From positions 35,513 to 97,076 of the forward strand of contig NZ_LMTS01000027.1 in assembly GCF_001541225.1 (NCBI RefSeq): 61,564 nucleotides of DNA, in the 5' to 3' direction. This stretch comes from Variovorax sp. WDL1 (lineage in GTDB: Bacteria; Pseudomonadota; Gammaproteobacteria; Burkholderiales; Burkholderiaceae_C). A program made the translations under genes and the position numbers. This document shows positions 7,798 to 16,100 of the stretch, in pieces. Within the stretch, counting starts at the first letter, position 1. Every line of letters starts with the position of its first letter. The notes beneath the pieces were generated by a model that had not been told where the DNA came from, did no database searches, and saw nothing but the letters and a program-made list of their open reading frames with translations.

Positions 7798-8970
7798 ATG
7801 AGCACGCTTCTCGAAGACCTGCACGCGCAGGCCGATGCCTTCATCGGCATCCGCCGCGACATCCACCGCCATCCCGAACTCGGCTTCCACGAGCACCGCA
7901 CCTCTGCGCTGGTGGCCGAGCGGCTCGAAGCCTGGGGCTACCAGGTCGAGCGCGGCCTCGGCGGCACCGGGGTGGTGGGCCGGCTGGTGCGCGGCGACGG
8001 CAAGCGCCGCCTGGGCCTGCGCGCCGACATGGACGCCCTGCCGATCGACGAGGCCACCGGCTTGGCATACGCCAGCAGCCACGCCGGCGTGATGCACGCC
8101 TGCGGCCACGACGGGCACACCGCGATGCTGCTGGCCGCCGCACACCACCTGGCCGAGCGCGGGCGCTTTTCGGGCACGCTGAACCTGATCTTCCAGCCGG
8201 CCGAAGAGGGCGGCGGCGGGGCGCTGCGCATGATGGAGCAGGGCCTGTTCGACAAGTACCCCTGCGATGCCATCTTCGCGATGCACAACATGCCCGGCAT
8301 CCCGCAGGGCCGGCTGGCGCTGCGCGAAGGGCCGGCGATGGCCTCTTCCGACTACGCCACCGTCACGCTCACCGGCATTGGCGGCCACGGCGCCATGCCG
8401 CACCGCACGGCCGATCCGATCGTGGCGGCAGCCAGCATCGTGATGGCGCTGCAGACGGTGGTCTCGCGCAACATCGACCCGCTGCAAATGGCGGTGGTGA
8501 CGGTGGGCGCATTGCATGCAGGCAAGGCCAACAACGTGATCCCGCAGAGCGCCACGCTGGAGCTCAGCGTGCGCGCGCTCGATCGCGACGTGCGCAGCCT
8601 GCTCGAAGTGCGCATCAAGGCCCTGATCACGGCGCAGGCCGAGAGCTTCGGCGTGCGGGCGCAGATCGATTGGCGCCCCGGCTACGCCGTGCTGATCAAT
8701 ACGCCGACGGAGACCGCTTTCGCGCGTGAGATCGCGCTGGAACTGCTCGGCCCGGAACGCGTCACCCTGCAGGCGCCCGCACTCCCGGGCAGCGAGGATT
8801 TCGCCTTCATGCTGGAGCGCGTGCCCGGCAGCTACCTGCTGATCGGCAACGGCGAGGGCGACAGCCACGGCGCCTGCATGGTGCACAACCCCGGCTATGA
8901 CTTCAACGACGGCAACGTGGCGATCGGAGCGGCCTACTGGGTGCTCCTGGCCGAGCGCTTCTTGAACTAG
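7798..8970 (+). CDS. M20-family amidohydrolase (hippurate hydrolase/aminoacylase type)
   Basis: M20D enzymes hydrolyse N-acyl amino acids or related amides with two metal ions in the cytoplasm. The 390-residue sequence has the usual length and motifs: RRDIHRHPELGFHE near residues 20-33, LRADMDALPIDE, HACGHDGHTAMLLAAA near 100-115 (metal ligands), FQPAEEGGGGA with the catalytic Glu pair, and HNMPGIPQG. It is coupled to the Bug receptor gene 10 bases upstream, under the LysR regulator. That arrangement suggests uptake and hydrolysis of one compound; the exact acyl amino acid cannot be read from sequence. Confidence 0.88.
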   Translation: MSTLLEDLHAQADAFIGIRRDIHRHPELGFHEHRTSALVAERLEAWGYQVERGLGGTGVVGRLVRGDGKRRLGLRADMDALPIDEATGLAYASSHAGVMHACGHDGHTAMLLAAAHHLAERGRFSGTLNLIFQPAEEGGGGALRMMEQGLFDKYPCDAIFAMHNMPGIPQGRLALREGPAMASSDYATVTLTGIGGHGAMPHRTADPIVAAASIVMALQTVVSRNIDPLQMAVVTVGALHAGKANNVIPQSATLELSVRALDRDVRSLLEVRIKALITAQAESFGVRAQIDWRPGYAVLINTPTETAFAREIALELLGPERVTLQAPALPGSEDFAFMLERVPGSYLLIGNGEGDSHGACMVHNPGYDFNDGNVAIGAAYWVLLAERFLN

Positions 8971-8973
8971 ACG

Positions 8974-10242
8974 TCAGTCGTTCGCAGCAAACACCGTCAG
9001 CACGCCCGTATAGCCGTACAAGTGGTGCCGTGCGATCTCGCCGGCGGCAAAGAAGCCGACCAGCGGCACATCGCCCAGCGCATGGCGCACGATCTGCAGC
9101 TCGGCGCCCGGCGCGCCGAAATGCGGGCCGCCCCGCCCCGAGCAGCTCACGTAGACAGCGCCCGCCATGCGGCGCGCCGGATGGGGCGCGGCCTCGGCCT
9201 CGCCGGCCGCGACCGCGCGCGCGGTCGCGAGCGTCTGCTCCTGGGGCTCGAGTTCCTCGCGGACCTCGGCGCAGATGCGCATCAGGTCGGCACGCGCGGC
9301 CTGCGCGTTGCGGCGCACGAAGCTCATGCGCATGCCCGCCTCGGCCACGTCGGCGATGGCGACGCCGCGGCGCGTGGGATCGAGACCGATGATGTGGCGC
9401 ACCAGCACGTCAGCGCCGAGGTCGCCGGTGCGCCGGATACCGTCGCTTCCGGCGTCGACCAGTCCCACCAGCGTCGCGCGCACCGCCTCTATAGCTTCCT
9501 GCGGCGCCTCCAGCGACACGCCGAGTTCGGCCAGCAGCACGTCGAGCGCCGGCTCGCCGTCGAGCCTGAGCAGCACGTTGCCTTCAGCTTCGGTGATCTC
9601 CCGTTCGCGCGAGACCGGCTGGCAGCCCTGGGTGACGCGCGATACCAGGCGCACCCCCTCGCCGAAGGCCACGCCCGACAGCCCCCCCGAGAACACACCG
9701 CCTGCGGCCCCGTGGCCGCGGATGTTGCCGTTGCCTCCGATCGCGAACTGGAGCGCGCCGCTGCGGCCCGAGGACAAGCCGCCGAAGAGGTACCCGGTGT
9801 CGGTGCGCCCCGCCATCTCGGCCACCAGCTCCGTGAGGTCCGGTGTGCCGGGATCGGCATGTACCAGGGCCGTGTGGGCCGCGAAGCCGCTCATCTCCGA
9901 GCCGGCCAGCGGCGCCACGCCCGAGAACACGCGGTACTGGTCGCTCGGAAGCATGCACAGCATGACCGACAGCGCCGGCTCGTCGAAGTACTCCGCGTTG
10001 TTGGCCGATACGCCGATGCCTACCGTGCCGGACCAGTCCGTGATCTCCGGCAGCTCGGCGCCCAGGTGGTCGAGGATCTCCTGCGCCTCGGCGGCGTAGT
10101 GGTCCGTGATGTAGAGCAGGCCCAGCGTGGGCGCACGCGCATAGTCCGGCAGCGCCATCTGCGCCCGCAGTTGCGCGAGCACGAGCCCGGCTGCCATGCG
10201 CCATTGGGGATGGGTGGCGTGGCCCGTGGGGAACAGCTTCAT
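8974..10242 (-). CDS. FIST N- and C-domain sensory protein
   Basis: The 422-residue protein fits the FIST family (F-box and intracellular signal transduction): an N-terminal FIST domain with the LGLLYITDHYAAEAQEIL and WSGTVGIGVSANNAEYFDEPAL stretches, and a C-terminal domain ending in DVPLVGFFAAGEIARHHLYGYTGVLTVF, a typical FIST_C tail. These domains are proposed to bind small ligands such as amino acids. In other bacteria they occur alone or fused to chemotaxis or kinase modules; here the protein stands alone. Its gene lies 31 bases after phaM on the same strand. No enzymatic motif is seen. Confidence 0.8.
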   Translation of the reverse strand: MKLFPTGHATHPQWRMAAGLVLAQLRAQMALPDYARAPTLGLLYITDHYAAEAQEILDHLGAELPEITDWSGTVGIGVSANNAEYFDEPALSVMLCMLPSDQYRVFSGVAPLAGSEMSGFAAHTALVHADPGTPDLTELVAEMAGRTDTGYLFGGLSSGRSGALQFAIGGNGNIRGHGAAGGVFSGGLSGVAFGEGVRLVSRVTQGCQPVSREREITEAEGNVLLRLDGEPALDVLLAELGVSLEAPQEAIEAVRATLVGLVDAGSDGIRRTGDLGADVLVRHIIGLDPTRRGVAIADVAEAGMRMSFVRRNAQAARADLMRICAEVREELEPQEQTLATARAVAAGEAEAAPHPARRMAGAVYVSCSGRGGPHFGAPGAELQIVRHALGDVPLVGFFAAGEIARHHLYGYTGVLTVFAAND

Positions 10243-10273
10243 GGCCTCGGAATCCCAGGCAAGGGTTGCAAAA

Positions 10274-11008
10274 TCAGCGCGCGCGCGTTCGCTTGCGCGC
10301 CGGCGTCTTCTTGGCTGTGGCCGGTGCCTTCTTCGCGGTGGCGCCCGTCTTGCGCGCCGCGGGGCGCGCCGCCGCGTTCATCGCCTCGCCCACCGCATCG
10401 GCCATCGGCTGCGCCACGGCGGGCATCTTGAGTTGCGACGCATCCTGCAGGGCGGAGCTCGCGATCTGCTGGAACTGCTGCGTGAGCGCGCCCCACCACT
10501 GAAGCGGGTCGACCACGCCGCCGGCAGCATCCGGCGCGGGTCCGTTGGAGGCCTCGGCCTTGGCACCGCGCCTGGGCGCCGGCACTTCGGCCGACTCCTC
10601 CGGCTCGGCGACGTCTTCGGGTTCGGCTTCCGGCTCGGGCGCCTGAGCCTGGGCTGCAGACGCCGCAGGCGCGGGCGGCGGCTCGGCCGACCGGGTGAAG
10701 GCATTGGCCAGGTCCTCCATGCGCAGGTTCATGCCGCGCAGGGTCGACAGTGTCATCTTCTGCACTTCCAGCGCCTGGATGGTGGCCTTGAGCGCGTGGC
10801 CGTTCTGCTCCAGCCAGTAATGCACCGTCTTGAGTTCCTGGATGCGCTTGTCGACCTCCTCCACGCTCAGCGTTGGCGCGACCCAGCTCGACAGGCTGGG
10901 CATGCCCGGCAAGGCGCTCGTGCCGCCAGAAGCACCCTTCGCAAGGCTCTGGAGGAAGTCGAAGCCCGGAACGAACTGGCTGAAGGCAAAGGGCTTGGCG
11001 TCGCTCAT
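10274..11008 (-). CDS. phaM: PhaM-type polyhydroxyalkanoate granule regulatory protein
   Basis: PhaM of related Burkholderiales binds PHA synthase and DNA and helps place storage granules. The 244-residue product starts at the ATG at 11008 behind GGAGA. Residues 1-100 are the conserved domain (FVPGFDFLQSLA; VEEVDKRIQELKTVHYWLEQN). A Pro/Ala/Glu-rich linker (about 108-165) and a second short helix block (DPLQWWGALTQQFQQIASSAL) follow. The C-terminal tail is basic and rich in Lys, Ala and Pro (KTGATAKKAPATAKKTPARK), as in DNA-binding PhaM tails. The PHA synthase gene is not in the window. Confidence 0.8.
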   Translation of the reverse strand: MSDAKPFAFSQFVPGFDFLQSLAKGASGGTSALPGMPSLSSWVAPTLSVEEVDKRIQELKTVHYWLEQNGHALKATIQALEVQKMTLSTLRGMNLRMEDLANAFTRSAEPPPAPAASAAQAQAPEPEAEPEDVAEPEESAEVPAPRRGAKAEASNGPAPDAAGGVVDPLQWWGALTQQFQQIASSALQDASQLKMPAVAQPMADAVGEAMNAAARPAARKTGATAKKAPATAKKTPARKRTRAR

Positions 11009-11078
11009 GAGAGGGTCTCCTGCAAGAGGGTTTCTTGTGTCCGGCCAGCTTACTCCATGCGCATGAACTTGGAAGCGC

Positions 11079-11573
11079 TCAATGCTTGTGTGCGCTGCCC
11101 GCGGGCGAGGCGGGTCCGGCGAGCACCGGGACCTTGAGTTCGATCGTGCTCTTCTGCCCCTTCGCATCCTCGAAGCGCAGGGTCAGAGGCACGGTGCTGT
11201 CCTTGGCCAGGGGTTGCTTCAGGTCCATGAGCATCAGGTGGTAGCCGCCGGGCTTGAGCTCGACGGTCTGCCGCGCCGGCAGCTCGAGGCCGCGTTCCAG
11301 CGCGCGCATGCGCATGGTGTCGCCCTCCATCTTCATTTCGTGGACTTCGGCCACACCGGCCACGGGTGTGGAAACGCCGACCAGGCGAGCGCCCGCGGGT
11401 GCGTTGAGTTTCATGAAGGCGCCGGTTCCGCTCTGGCCGGGCACCGTGGCGCGAACCCAGGCATCGCGCACGTCGACCGAGGGCACCTGGGCCAGGGCGC
11501 TGCCGGCGGCTGCCAGCAGGAGGAGGGAGACGGCGATACGGCGGGGAAACCGGGGAAGAATGCGAGTGTTCAT
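11079..11573 (-). CDS. PCu(A)C-type periplasmic copper chaperone
   Basis: This 164-residue secreted protein has a Sec signal (residues 1-29, cleaved after ALA) followed by a PCu(A)C domain. The copper-binding signature is present: HEMKM near the middle, further Met residues (TMRM), and GGYHLMLMDLKQPL, matching the family pattern of two His and two Met ligands. The C-terminus SAHKH adds possible metal ligands. Family members deliver Cu(I) to the CuA site of cytochrome oxidase or support copper uptake. It follows the TonB receptor by 25 bases and probably shares its operon. Confidence 0.88.
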   Translation of the reverse strand: MNTRILPRFPRRIAVSLLLLAAAGSALAQVPSVDVRDAWVRATVPGQSGTGAFMKLNAPAGARLVGVSTPVAGVAEVHEMKMEGDTMRMRALERGLELPARQTVELKPGGYHLMLMDLKQPLAKDSTVPLTLRFEDAKGQKSTIELKVPVLAGPASPAGSAHKH

Positions 11574-11598
11574 GGCTGGGTCCTTGGCAAAGTGTGAA

Positions 11599-13926
11599 TC
11601 AAAGGTCGAAGCGGAGTTCAGCGCTATAGGTGCGCTGCGGGTAGGGATGAAAGTTCCAGTACTGCTCGTTGTTGGCGTTGTCGATGCCGAACGCCGCCGA
11701 CCAGTGCTTGTCGATCCGGTAGCGCACGCGCAGGTCGACGGTGAAGTAGCGGCTGGCGCCGAAGTAGGCATTGGCGTTCACGTCACTGTTGTCCAGGTTC
11801 GAGTATTGGCGGCCGCTGTAGCGCGCCGCCACGGTGAAGGCCCAGCGCGCGTCGGGCTTGTAGCTGGCGTAGACCGTGGAGCGCCAGCGCGGCACGCGCG
11901 GCTGCCACTTGCCGATGCTGGCCGGAAATGCGGCGTTGGCGACGATCGTGGAATCCGCATAGGTCACGCTGCCTCCCAGGTCAAGGCCGCGAACCCACAC
12001 GTCCTGGCCGGTATAGGCCAGCTCCAGGCCGGTGGTGCGCACCTTGTCGACGTTCTGCACGCGCGAGACGGTGGAGTTCGGGATCAGCTGGCTGTAGAGC
12101 GCATCCTTGGTGGTCTCGTGGAACAGCGTGGCGCGCGCCAGTCCGCTGCCCAGGTCCTTCTCGGCGGAGAGCTCGCCGGTCCACGACTTCTCGGGCTTCA
12201 GGTTCGGGTCGTTGATGAAGGACAGCGCCCCGCCCGCGGTCGCGCCGTAGAGCTCGCCCACGGTCGGGTAGCGAACCGCGCGGCCGAGGGAGGCCTTCAG
12301 CACCGTGTCCTTCGCCAGCTGCCAGGCGAGCGCCGCCTTGGGGGACAGGTCGGATTCGCTGCGCGCGGCGTAGGCCTGCGAACCGGTGCCCGTGGCGGTG
12401 AAGCCGTCCTTGGCCTCCCAATGCTCGTAGCGCAGGCCGAGCACTGCCTTCCATCGCGGCGCGAAGCCCCAGCTGTCCTGCACCCAGGCGCTCTGCGTCC
12501 GGCTGCGGCCACCGACATTGCTGACGAGGGACCCGGGCAGGACCGGACCGTCCAGCCAGCTGCCCAGCACGTTGTTCTTCACGATGGCCAGCTTGTACGC
12601 GTCACGGCCGATGCCGAAGTCCACGATGTGCGCGCCGCCAACGCCTTGGGGCCGCCAAGTGCCCTTGGCGGCCAGCGTGTTCCAGCCAGTACCGTCCTGG
12701 TCCTGCAGCGTCCCGGTGCCGCCGATGGCCGCCAGCGGGAGCGCGCCGGTGGGCGCGCGCTGCCGGTCCCTGGCGTAGTCGTACAGGCTCGCTGCCACTT
12801 CCCAGTCCCATTCGCCACGGGTGTTGCTCTTGACCGAAAGCCCGTGCATGTAGTGGGTCTGGCCGTCGTTCGTGAGGGGGAAAGCGGTGGGCGCCAGCGT
12901 GTAGCCGCGCCCGCCGATGCTGATGGGTCCGCTGAAGACCGGCTGGCCGGCCGCATTGACCAGGTAGCTGGCCGGCCGGCCTTCCGCGCTGTTCTGCCAC
13001 CAGCCCAGCGTGTAGGTGGCGCGAATCGTGGGCGAGAAGTCGTAGGCCAGCTTCAGCTTCGCGTGATCCTGCACCGTGCGATAGGCGGTGCCGGTGCCCA
13101 GGATGTACCAGGGCGTGCGGGTGGTGTTCAGTCCCGGCACCGCGCCCGCCACCGGCGCGCCGGCGCGGCCCGGCACGCCAGAGGCCAGCGTGGCAGTCGT
13201 GAAGGTCAGCGGCTGACCCCGGCTGTCGGTGCGGTTGACGTCGATCCACCAGGACCAGTCGCCGCTCCTGCTGCCGAGCGAGGCGCTGGTCTGCCAGCCA
13301 TCGAAGGTCTGGTGCGTGCCGTAGAGGTCGAAGGGCTGCGAAAAGTAGCCGGCTTTCACATGCGCCTCGAGCCGGGTCGGCATGCGCGTCACGTAGTCGA
13401 CCACGGCGCCTGCCGAGTTGCCGGGGTAGGCGGCGGAGAAGGGCCCGTACATCACGTCGACGCGCTCGATCTCCTCGGGCGTGACCAGCCCCCAGCGCGG
13501 TGCGTAGTTGGTGCCGTTGGCGATGCCATTGCCCAGGTAGTTGGACAGCAGGATGCCATCCGCATAGACCGCCGAACGCGCGCTGTTGCCTGTGCCGGAG
13601 GCGCGGGTCGAGAGGATGGCGTGGTTGTAGTCGCCGATGTAGCGCTTGCGCACCAGCAGGCTGGGCAGGTACTTGAGCGCGTCCTCGCTGTCGGTGGCGT
13701 TGATGCGGGTCTCGATCTCCTCGCGCGTCACGCCTTCGATGGTGGTGGGAATCTGCGTGGGCAGAGAGGTCGGCTGGCCGCCGGTAACGGTCATTACGCC
13801 GAGCGACTTGATGCGCTCGGGCCGCTGGTCGCCGCCAGGGCTCGGAGGGGTTTGGGCGAAGGCCGGCCCGGCCAGCCACGGGAAAGCTGCGCCCAGGGCG
13901 AGCGACAGCACGGTTTTCTTGAACAT
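11599..13926 (-). CDS. TonB-dependent outer-membrane receptor (probably copper-related)
   Basis: The 775-residue protein has a signal peptide (residues 1-25, cleaved after AFA), a plug domain (about 60-180) and a beta-barrel ending in YSAELRFDL with a terminal hydrophobic residue, as outer-membrane proteins require. The N-terminus VMTVTGGQPTSLPTQ resembles a TonB box region. Genes for DUF2946 and PCu(A)C proteins flank it on the same strand. This combination is known from copper-responsive loci containing OprC/NosA-like receptors, so a role in copper uptake is inferred. I did not identify a clear metal-ligand motif in the barrel. Confidence 0.85.
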   Translation of the reverse strand: MFKKTVLSLALGAAFPWLAGPAFAQTPPSPGGDQRPERIKSLGVMTVTGGQPTSLPTQIPTTIEGVTREEIETRINATDSEDALKYLPSLLVRKRYIGDYNHAILSTRASGTGNSARSAVYADGILLSNYLGNGIANGTNYAPRWGLVTPEEIERVDVMYGPFSAAYPGNSAGAVVDYVTRMPTRLEAHVKAGYFSQPFDLYGTHQTFDGWQTSASLGSRSGDWSWWIDVNRTDSRGQPLTFTTATLASGVPGRAGAPVAGAVPGLNTTRTPWYILGTGTAYRTVQDHAKLKLAYDFSPTIRATYTLGWWQNSAEGRPASYLVNAAGQPVFSGPISIGGRGYTLAPTAFPLTNDGQTHYMHGLSVKSNTRGEWDWEVAASLYDYARDRQRAPTGALPLAAIGGTGTLQDQDGTGWNTLAAKGTWRPQGVGGAHIVDFGIGRDAYKLAIVKNNVLGSWLDGPVLPGSLVSNVGGRSRTQSAWVQDSWGFAPRWKAVLGLRYEHWEAKDGFTATGTGSQAYAARSESDLSPKAALAWQLAKDTVLKASLGRAVRYPTVGELYGATAGGALSFINDPNLKPEKSWTGELSAEKDLGSGLARATLFHETTKDALYSQLIPNSTVSRVQNVDKVRTTGLELAYTGQDVWVRGLDLGGSVTYADSTIVANAAFPASIGKWQPRVPRWRSTVYASYKPDARWAFTVAARYSGRQYSNLDNSDVNANAYFGASRYFTVDLRVRYRIDKHWSAAFGIDNANNEQYWNFHPYPQRTYSAELRFDL

Positions 13927-14028
13927 GGAGAGCGCTCCTCGGCGCCACGGAGCGCCGGTGCATTGCAGGGAGATCAGCGCGCAGCGCGCCGGATCGACGC
14001 GCTGCGCGCTACGAGATCGACAGCAAGC

Positions 14029-14382
14029 TCAGAGCGCGGGAGGCCCGCGCGCGGGCAGCGGGGCCGCAGTGGCCGCTGCGATGCGCGCGGCCGGGATGGG
14101 CTGGACCGCATGGGCCAGCGGGAAGGAATGGGGCAGCGCCGCCGCCAGCGCCGGCGGCGGTGCGCCGGTCAACAGGCACAGCGGGCAATCGAGGTGGGTG
14201 GCGCCCAGGTCCTGCGCACCGTCCTCGCCCTGGACCAGCATCTTGATGGTGCCGACGCTCGAACACACCAGCTCCATCGCCTGCGGATGCACGATCGGCG
14301 AGGCGATCGCCGCGCCCAGCGACAGTGCGAACCACAGCAGCACGAGGCGGCCGAGGCGGTGGGCGTGACGCAGGCGGGACAT
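14029..14382 (-). CDS. DUF2946 family protein, first gene of the copper module
   Basis: The 117-residue protein has an N-terminal hydrophobic segment (LGRLVLLWFALSLGAAIASP) and a conserved central part with MELVCSSVGTIKMLV and HLDCPLCLL, typical of DUF2946. The two cysteine sites (C-S-S and C-P-L-C) and histidines could bind metal. DUF2946 genes often sit beside copper-responsive TonB receptors and PCu(A)C chaperones, as here: the TonB receptor starts 102 bases downstream. Its biochemical role is not established. It is probably membrane-anchored and periplasmic. Confidence 0.8.
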   Translation of the reverse strand: MSRLRHAHRLGRLVLLWFALSLGAAIASPIVHPQAMELVCSSVGTIKMLVQGEDGAQDLGATHLDCPLCLLTGAPPPALAAALPHSFPLAHAVQPIPAARIAAATAAPLPARGPPAL

Positions 14383-14500
14383 GGGGTGGCGATTATCGGC
14401 GAGGCGAGGCCCGGCGGTCGTCAATGCGAGGCAGCACGCGGCCAGGGTGTGAATGTATCCAGGGGTGTCAACACGGCGGCCGCGCCGCTATGCTCTTCGG

Positions 14501-14914
14501 ATGCGCAGCATATTTCACCTCGCCTTCAACGTCCGGGATCTCGACGAGGCCCGCCGCTTCTACGGCGGCCGCCTCGGCTGCACCGAAGGCCGCAGCACCG
14601 ACACCTGGGTCGATTTCGACTTCTTCGGCCACCAGATCTCGCTACACCTCGGAGAACCCTTCGCCACCGCGCGCACCGGCCATGTCGGCGACGTCCTGGT
14701 GCCGATGCCGCACCTGGGCCTGATCCTGGAGCTGCCCGACTGGCAGGCGCTGGCCTCGCGCCTGGAAGCCGCCGGCACCGAGTTCGTCCTGAAGCCGCAG
14801 GTGCGCTTCGAGGGCCAGCCCGGCGAGCAGTGGACCATGTTCTTCTGCGACCCCTTCGGCAATCCGATCGAGGTCAAGGGTTTCCGCTCCCTCGATGCCG
14901 TCTACGCCACCTGA
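14501..14914 (+). CDS. VOC (glyoxalase/bleomycin-resistance) family protein
   Basis: This 137-residue protein has the paired beta-alpha-beta-beta-beta pattern of the VOC superfamily. It opens with IFHLAFNVRDLDEARRFYGG and ends with MFFCDPFGNPIEVKGF; the final Glu before VKGF is a usual metal ligand. Internal HQISLHL adds His candidates. VOC proteins are small metal enzymes or binding proteins; relatives of this type are often annotated as dioxygenase-like. The specific substrate is unknown. The MORN-variant protein gene starts 6 bases after its stop, suggesting joint transcription. Confidence 0.82.
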   Translation: MRSIFHLAFNVRDLDEARRFYGGRLGCTEGRSTDTWVDFDFFGHQISLHLGEPFATARTGHVGDVLVPMPHLGLILELPDWQALASRLEAAGTEFVLKPQVRFEGQPGEQWTMFFCDPFGNPIEVKGFRSLDAVYAT

Positions 14915-14920
14915 TCCGCC

Positions 14921-16087
14921 ATGCCCCAGTTCCTGCGCCCGGCCGGAATCGCAGCCGCGCTGCTCGCCCTGTTGCCGCTGGCGGCGCAGGCGGTGCAGGA
15001 CTGCGAGCTCAACGGCCAGGGCGTGAACCCGGCCAACGGCCACACAACGGCCGGCAAGACCGGCCTGATGCGCTGCAAGGAGCGCGGCAGCGGCGAGCTG
15101 GTGCGCGAGCAGCAGCTGCAGAACGGCGTCTTCATGGGCCTGGTGCGCCACTACGAGCGCGGCAAGCTGGTAAAGGAACACAGCCTGAACGCGCGCGGCA
15201 ACATGGAGGGCCCCGCGCGCGAGTTCTCCCCGGCAACGGGCCGGGTGCTGCGCGAGGCCGTGTACGACAACGGCCACGAGACCGGCCTCACCCGCAGCTT
15301 CCACCCCGGCGGGCAGCTGCGCCGCGCCACCTTCTACGCCGAGCCGGGCGAGCGCGCGTATGCCGAGTTCACCGAACGCGGCCAGTTGTCGGCCCTGCGC
15401 TGCGGCGACAAGCCCCTGCTCGCCCCCGTGGTCGACGATGCGCGGCTGTGCGGCTTCGTGGGCAGCACCCCTTCGCAGGTCGAGCTCTTCGACGCCAAGG
15501 GCATCCTGCGCACGCGGCTCGCCTACCTGGCCGGCAAGCGGCTGCGCAGCGAGGAGCTCTACGACAACGGCAAGCCGGCAATGCAGGACGAGATCAGCGG
15601 CAACCAGCGCACCGAGCGGCGCTGGTCCTCCGAGGGCATCAAGCGCCGGGAGATCGTCTATCTGCTGCTGGAACGCGGCGCCATCAAGCGGCGCGAGCAG
15701 GAGTTCTCCGAGAAGGGCACGCTGGTCCGCGACCAGCGCTGGAGCGCGGCCGGCGAGCCGCTGTCCGACGAGAGCTACTACCTCAACGGCCAGCCGCGCA
15801 GCAAGGCGGTCTACGGCGAGGGGAGCGAGGCGCGCACGGTCGAGATCACCGAGTTCCACGACAACGGCCAGCGCGCCGCGCAGGGGCGCTTCGCGGTCGT
15901 GAGCCGCTTCCGCCAGATTCCGATCGGCCTGCACCAGCGCTTCGGCGATGGCGGAACGCTGCGCGCCGAATCGAGCTACGACGACAAGGGCCGCGTTACG
16001 CGAGAGCGCAGCTGGGATGCCCAAGGCAAGCTGGAGCGCGACGACGAAGTCTTCGAGGACGGCTCCCGCAGGGCCTACGCCAGGTAG
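14921..16087 (+). CDS. Exported MORN-variant (YwqK-type) repeat protein
   Basis: The 388-residue protein has a Sec signal peptide (residues 1-24, cleaved after AQA) and then many short repeats of the MORN-variant type (PF07661-like), each about 20-24 residues. Examples are LVRHYERGKLVKEHSLNARG, REAVYDNGHETGLTRSFHPG and EITEFHDNGQRAAQGRF. Databases often name such proteins toxin-antitoxin YwqK antitoxin, but nothing here supports that role. A Cys pair in the N-terminal region (DCELNG, MRCKERG) suggests a disulfide. It is probably a periplasmic repeat scaffold of unknown partner. Confidence 0.75.
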   Translation: MPQFLRPAGIAAALLALLPLAAQAVQDCELNGQGVNPANGHTTAGKTGLMRCKERGSGELVREQQLQNGVFMGLVRHYERGKLVKEHSLNARGNMEGPAREFSPATGRVLREAVYDNGHETGLTRSFHPGGQLRRATFYAEPGERAYAEFTERGQLSALRCGDKPLLAPVVDDARLCGFVGSTPSQVELFDAKGILRTRLAYLAGKRLRSEELYDNGKPAMQDEISGNQRTERRWSSEGIKRREIVYLLLERGAIKRREQEFSEKGTLVRDQRWSAAGEPLSDESYYLNGQPRSKAVYGEGSEARTVEITEFHDNGQRAAQGRFAVVSRFRQIPIGLHQRFGDGGTLRAESSYDDKGRVTRERSWDAQGKLERDDEVFEDGSRRAYAR

Positions 16088-16100
16088 CCCCTTCGAGGCT

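Noticed and set aside
14921..16087. Toxin-antitoxin module suggested by the YwqK-type name
   Set aside because: The protein is exported and built of MORN-variant repeats, and no toxin gene is adjacent. The database name reflects a distant relative.
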